From contig JBAMJV010007454.1 of NCBI GenBank assembly GCA_037951105.1, positions 1-64,000 of the forward strand: 64,000 nucleotides of DNA. Direction: 5' to 3'. The notes beneath the pieces were generated by a model. The model saw only the letters and a list, made by a program, of their open reading frames with translations. It had not been told where the DNA came from and searched no databases. The stretch is from Echinarachnius parma. Its lineage: Eukaryota; Echinodermata; Echinoidea; Clypeasteroida; Echinarachniidae. This document shows, piece after piece, positions 63,781-64,000 of this stretch (positions within the stretch are counted from its first letter, which is position 1; the number at the start of each line of letters is the position of its first letter). A program made the position numbers and the translations under genes.

Positions 63781-64000
63781 ACTGTAACACTTGAACATGG
63801 AAAGAGAAGGAGAGGAAGAGAAGCAAAGAAATAAGAAGAGAGATAGAAAGGATAGCATGAGAGATAGGAAGAGAGGAGGGGCTAGAAGAATCTTCAGGAT
63901 TAAAGGAGGCAGATTAACCAGAAGAAGAAGAAGAAGAGAGAGAGAGAGGCATTTAGTTCTTGAAAATGGAGGAAGAAAGGAAGAGAGAGGGATGGAGGAA
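63781..64000. repeat. GA-rich purine tract
   Basis: AGAGAGGAAGAG-type low complexity running to the window edge. Confidence 0.85.

Noticed and set aside
1-64000. tRNA, rRNA or other structured RNA genes
   Set aside because: I looked for B-box-like GGTTCGAATCC and cloverleaf-spaced arms by eye and found none; a covariance-model scan would be decisive.

Overview
The window looks like non-coding DNA from an animal nuclear genome, about 63% A+T by eye. It has no operons or rRNA, and I found no tRNA gene. I found no convincing host exon; most stretches are transposon fragments, miniature inverted-repeat elements (MITEs), short tandem arrays and microsatellites. The texture (many TTAA-flanked MITEs, GA/CT tracts, long poly-G/poly-C runs, 160-280 bp minisatellites, a Ty3/gypsy-type gag with a SCAN-like domain) fits a marine invertebrate. 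A sea urchin or other echinoderm is my best guess, but this is inference and a lancelet or mollusc cannot be excluded.

Layout. 1-8 kb: CT/GA tracts and three minisatellites (1.6-2.7, 6.3-7.7, 8.1-8.5 kb). 8.5-18.5 kb: TTAA-flanked MITEs, a CAGTCAAACC-type element with an expanded core (9.4-9.9 kb), and purine-rich arrays at 12 and 15-16 kb. 18.7-25.6 kb: a hAT-like MITE and four tandem arrays. 25.6-42 kb: dispersed MITEs, many about 80 bp long, a LINE reverse-transcriptase remnant on the minus strand (36.2-36.4 kb), and several nested insertions with readable target-site duplications. 42.3-43.5 kb: a 1.2 kb TTAA-flanked element with a 440 bp element nested inside. 43.7-47.8 kb: the only strong coding feature, an LTR retrotransposon with two apparently identical 187 bp LTRs and one intact 695-codon gag-protease frame, but no reverse transcriptase, RNase H or integrase. 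47.9-52.5 kb: a 4.57 kb foldback structure with about 0.8 kb inverted arms and no recognisable transposase. 52.5-64 kb: more MITEs, including three well-delimited nested insertions, ending in a GC-richer stretch and a GA tract.

No genes here work together as a pathway. The information is in the transposon biology: a retrotransposon that encodes capsid and protease but must borrow its polymerase; MITE groups bounded by TTAA, with either AGG (T2/Kolobok-like) or CCC (piggyBac-like) termini; hAT-type micro-elements with perfect 8 bp duplications; and nesting that gives relative ages. The LTR element looks recent; most of the rest looks old.
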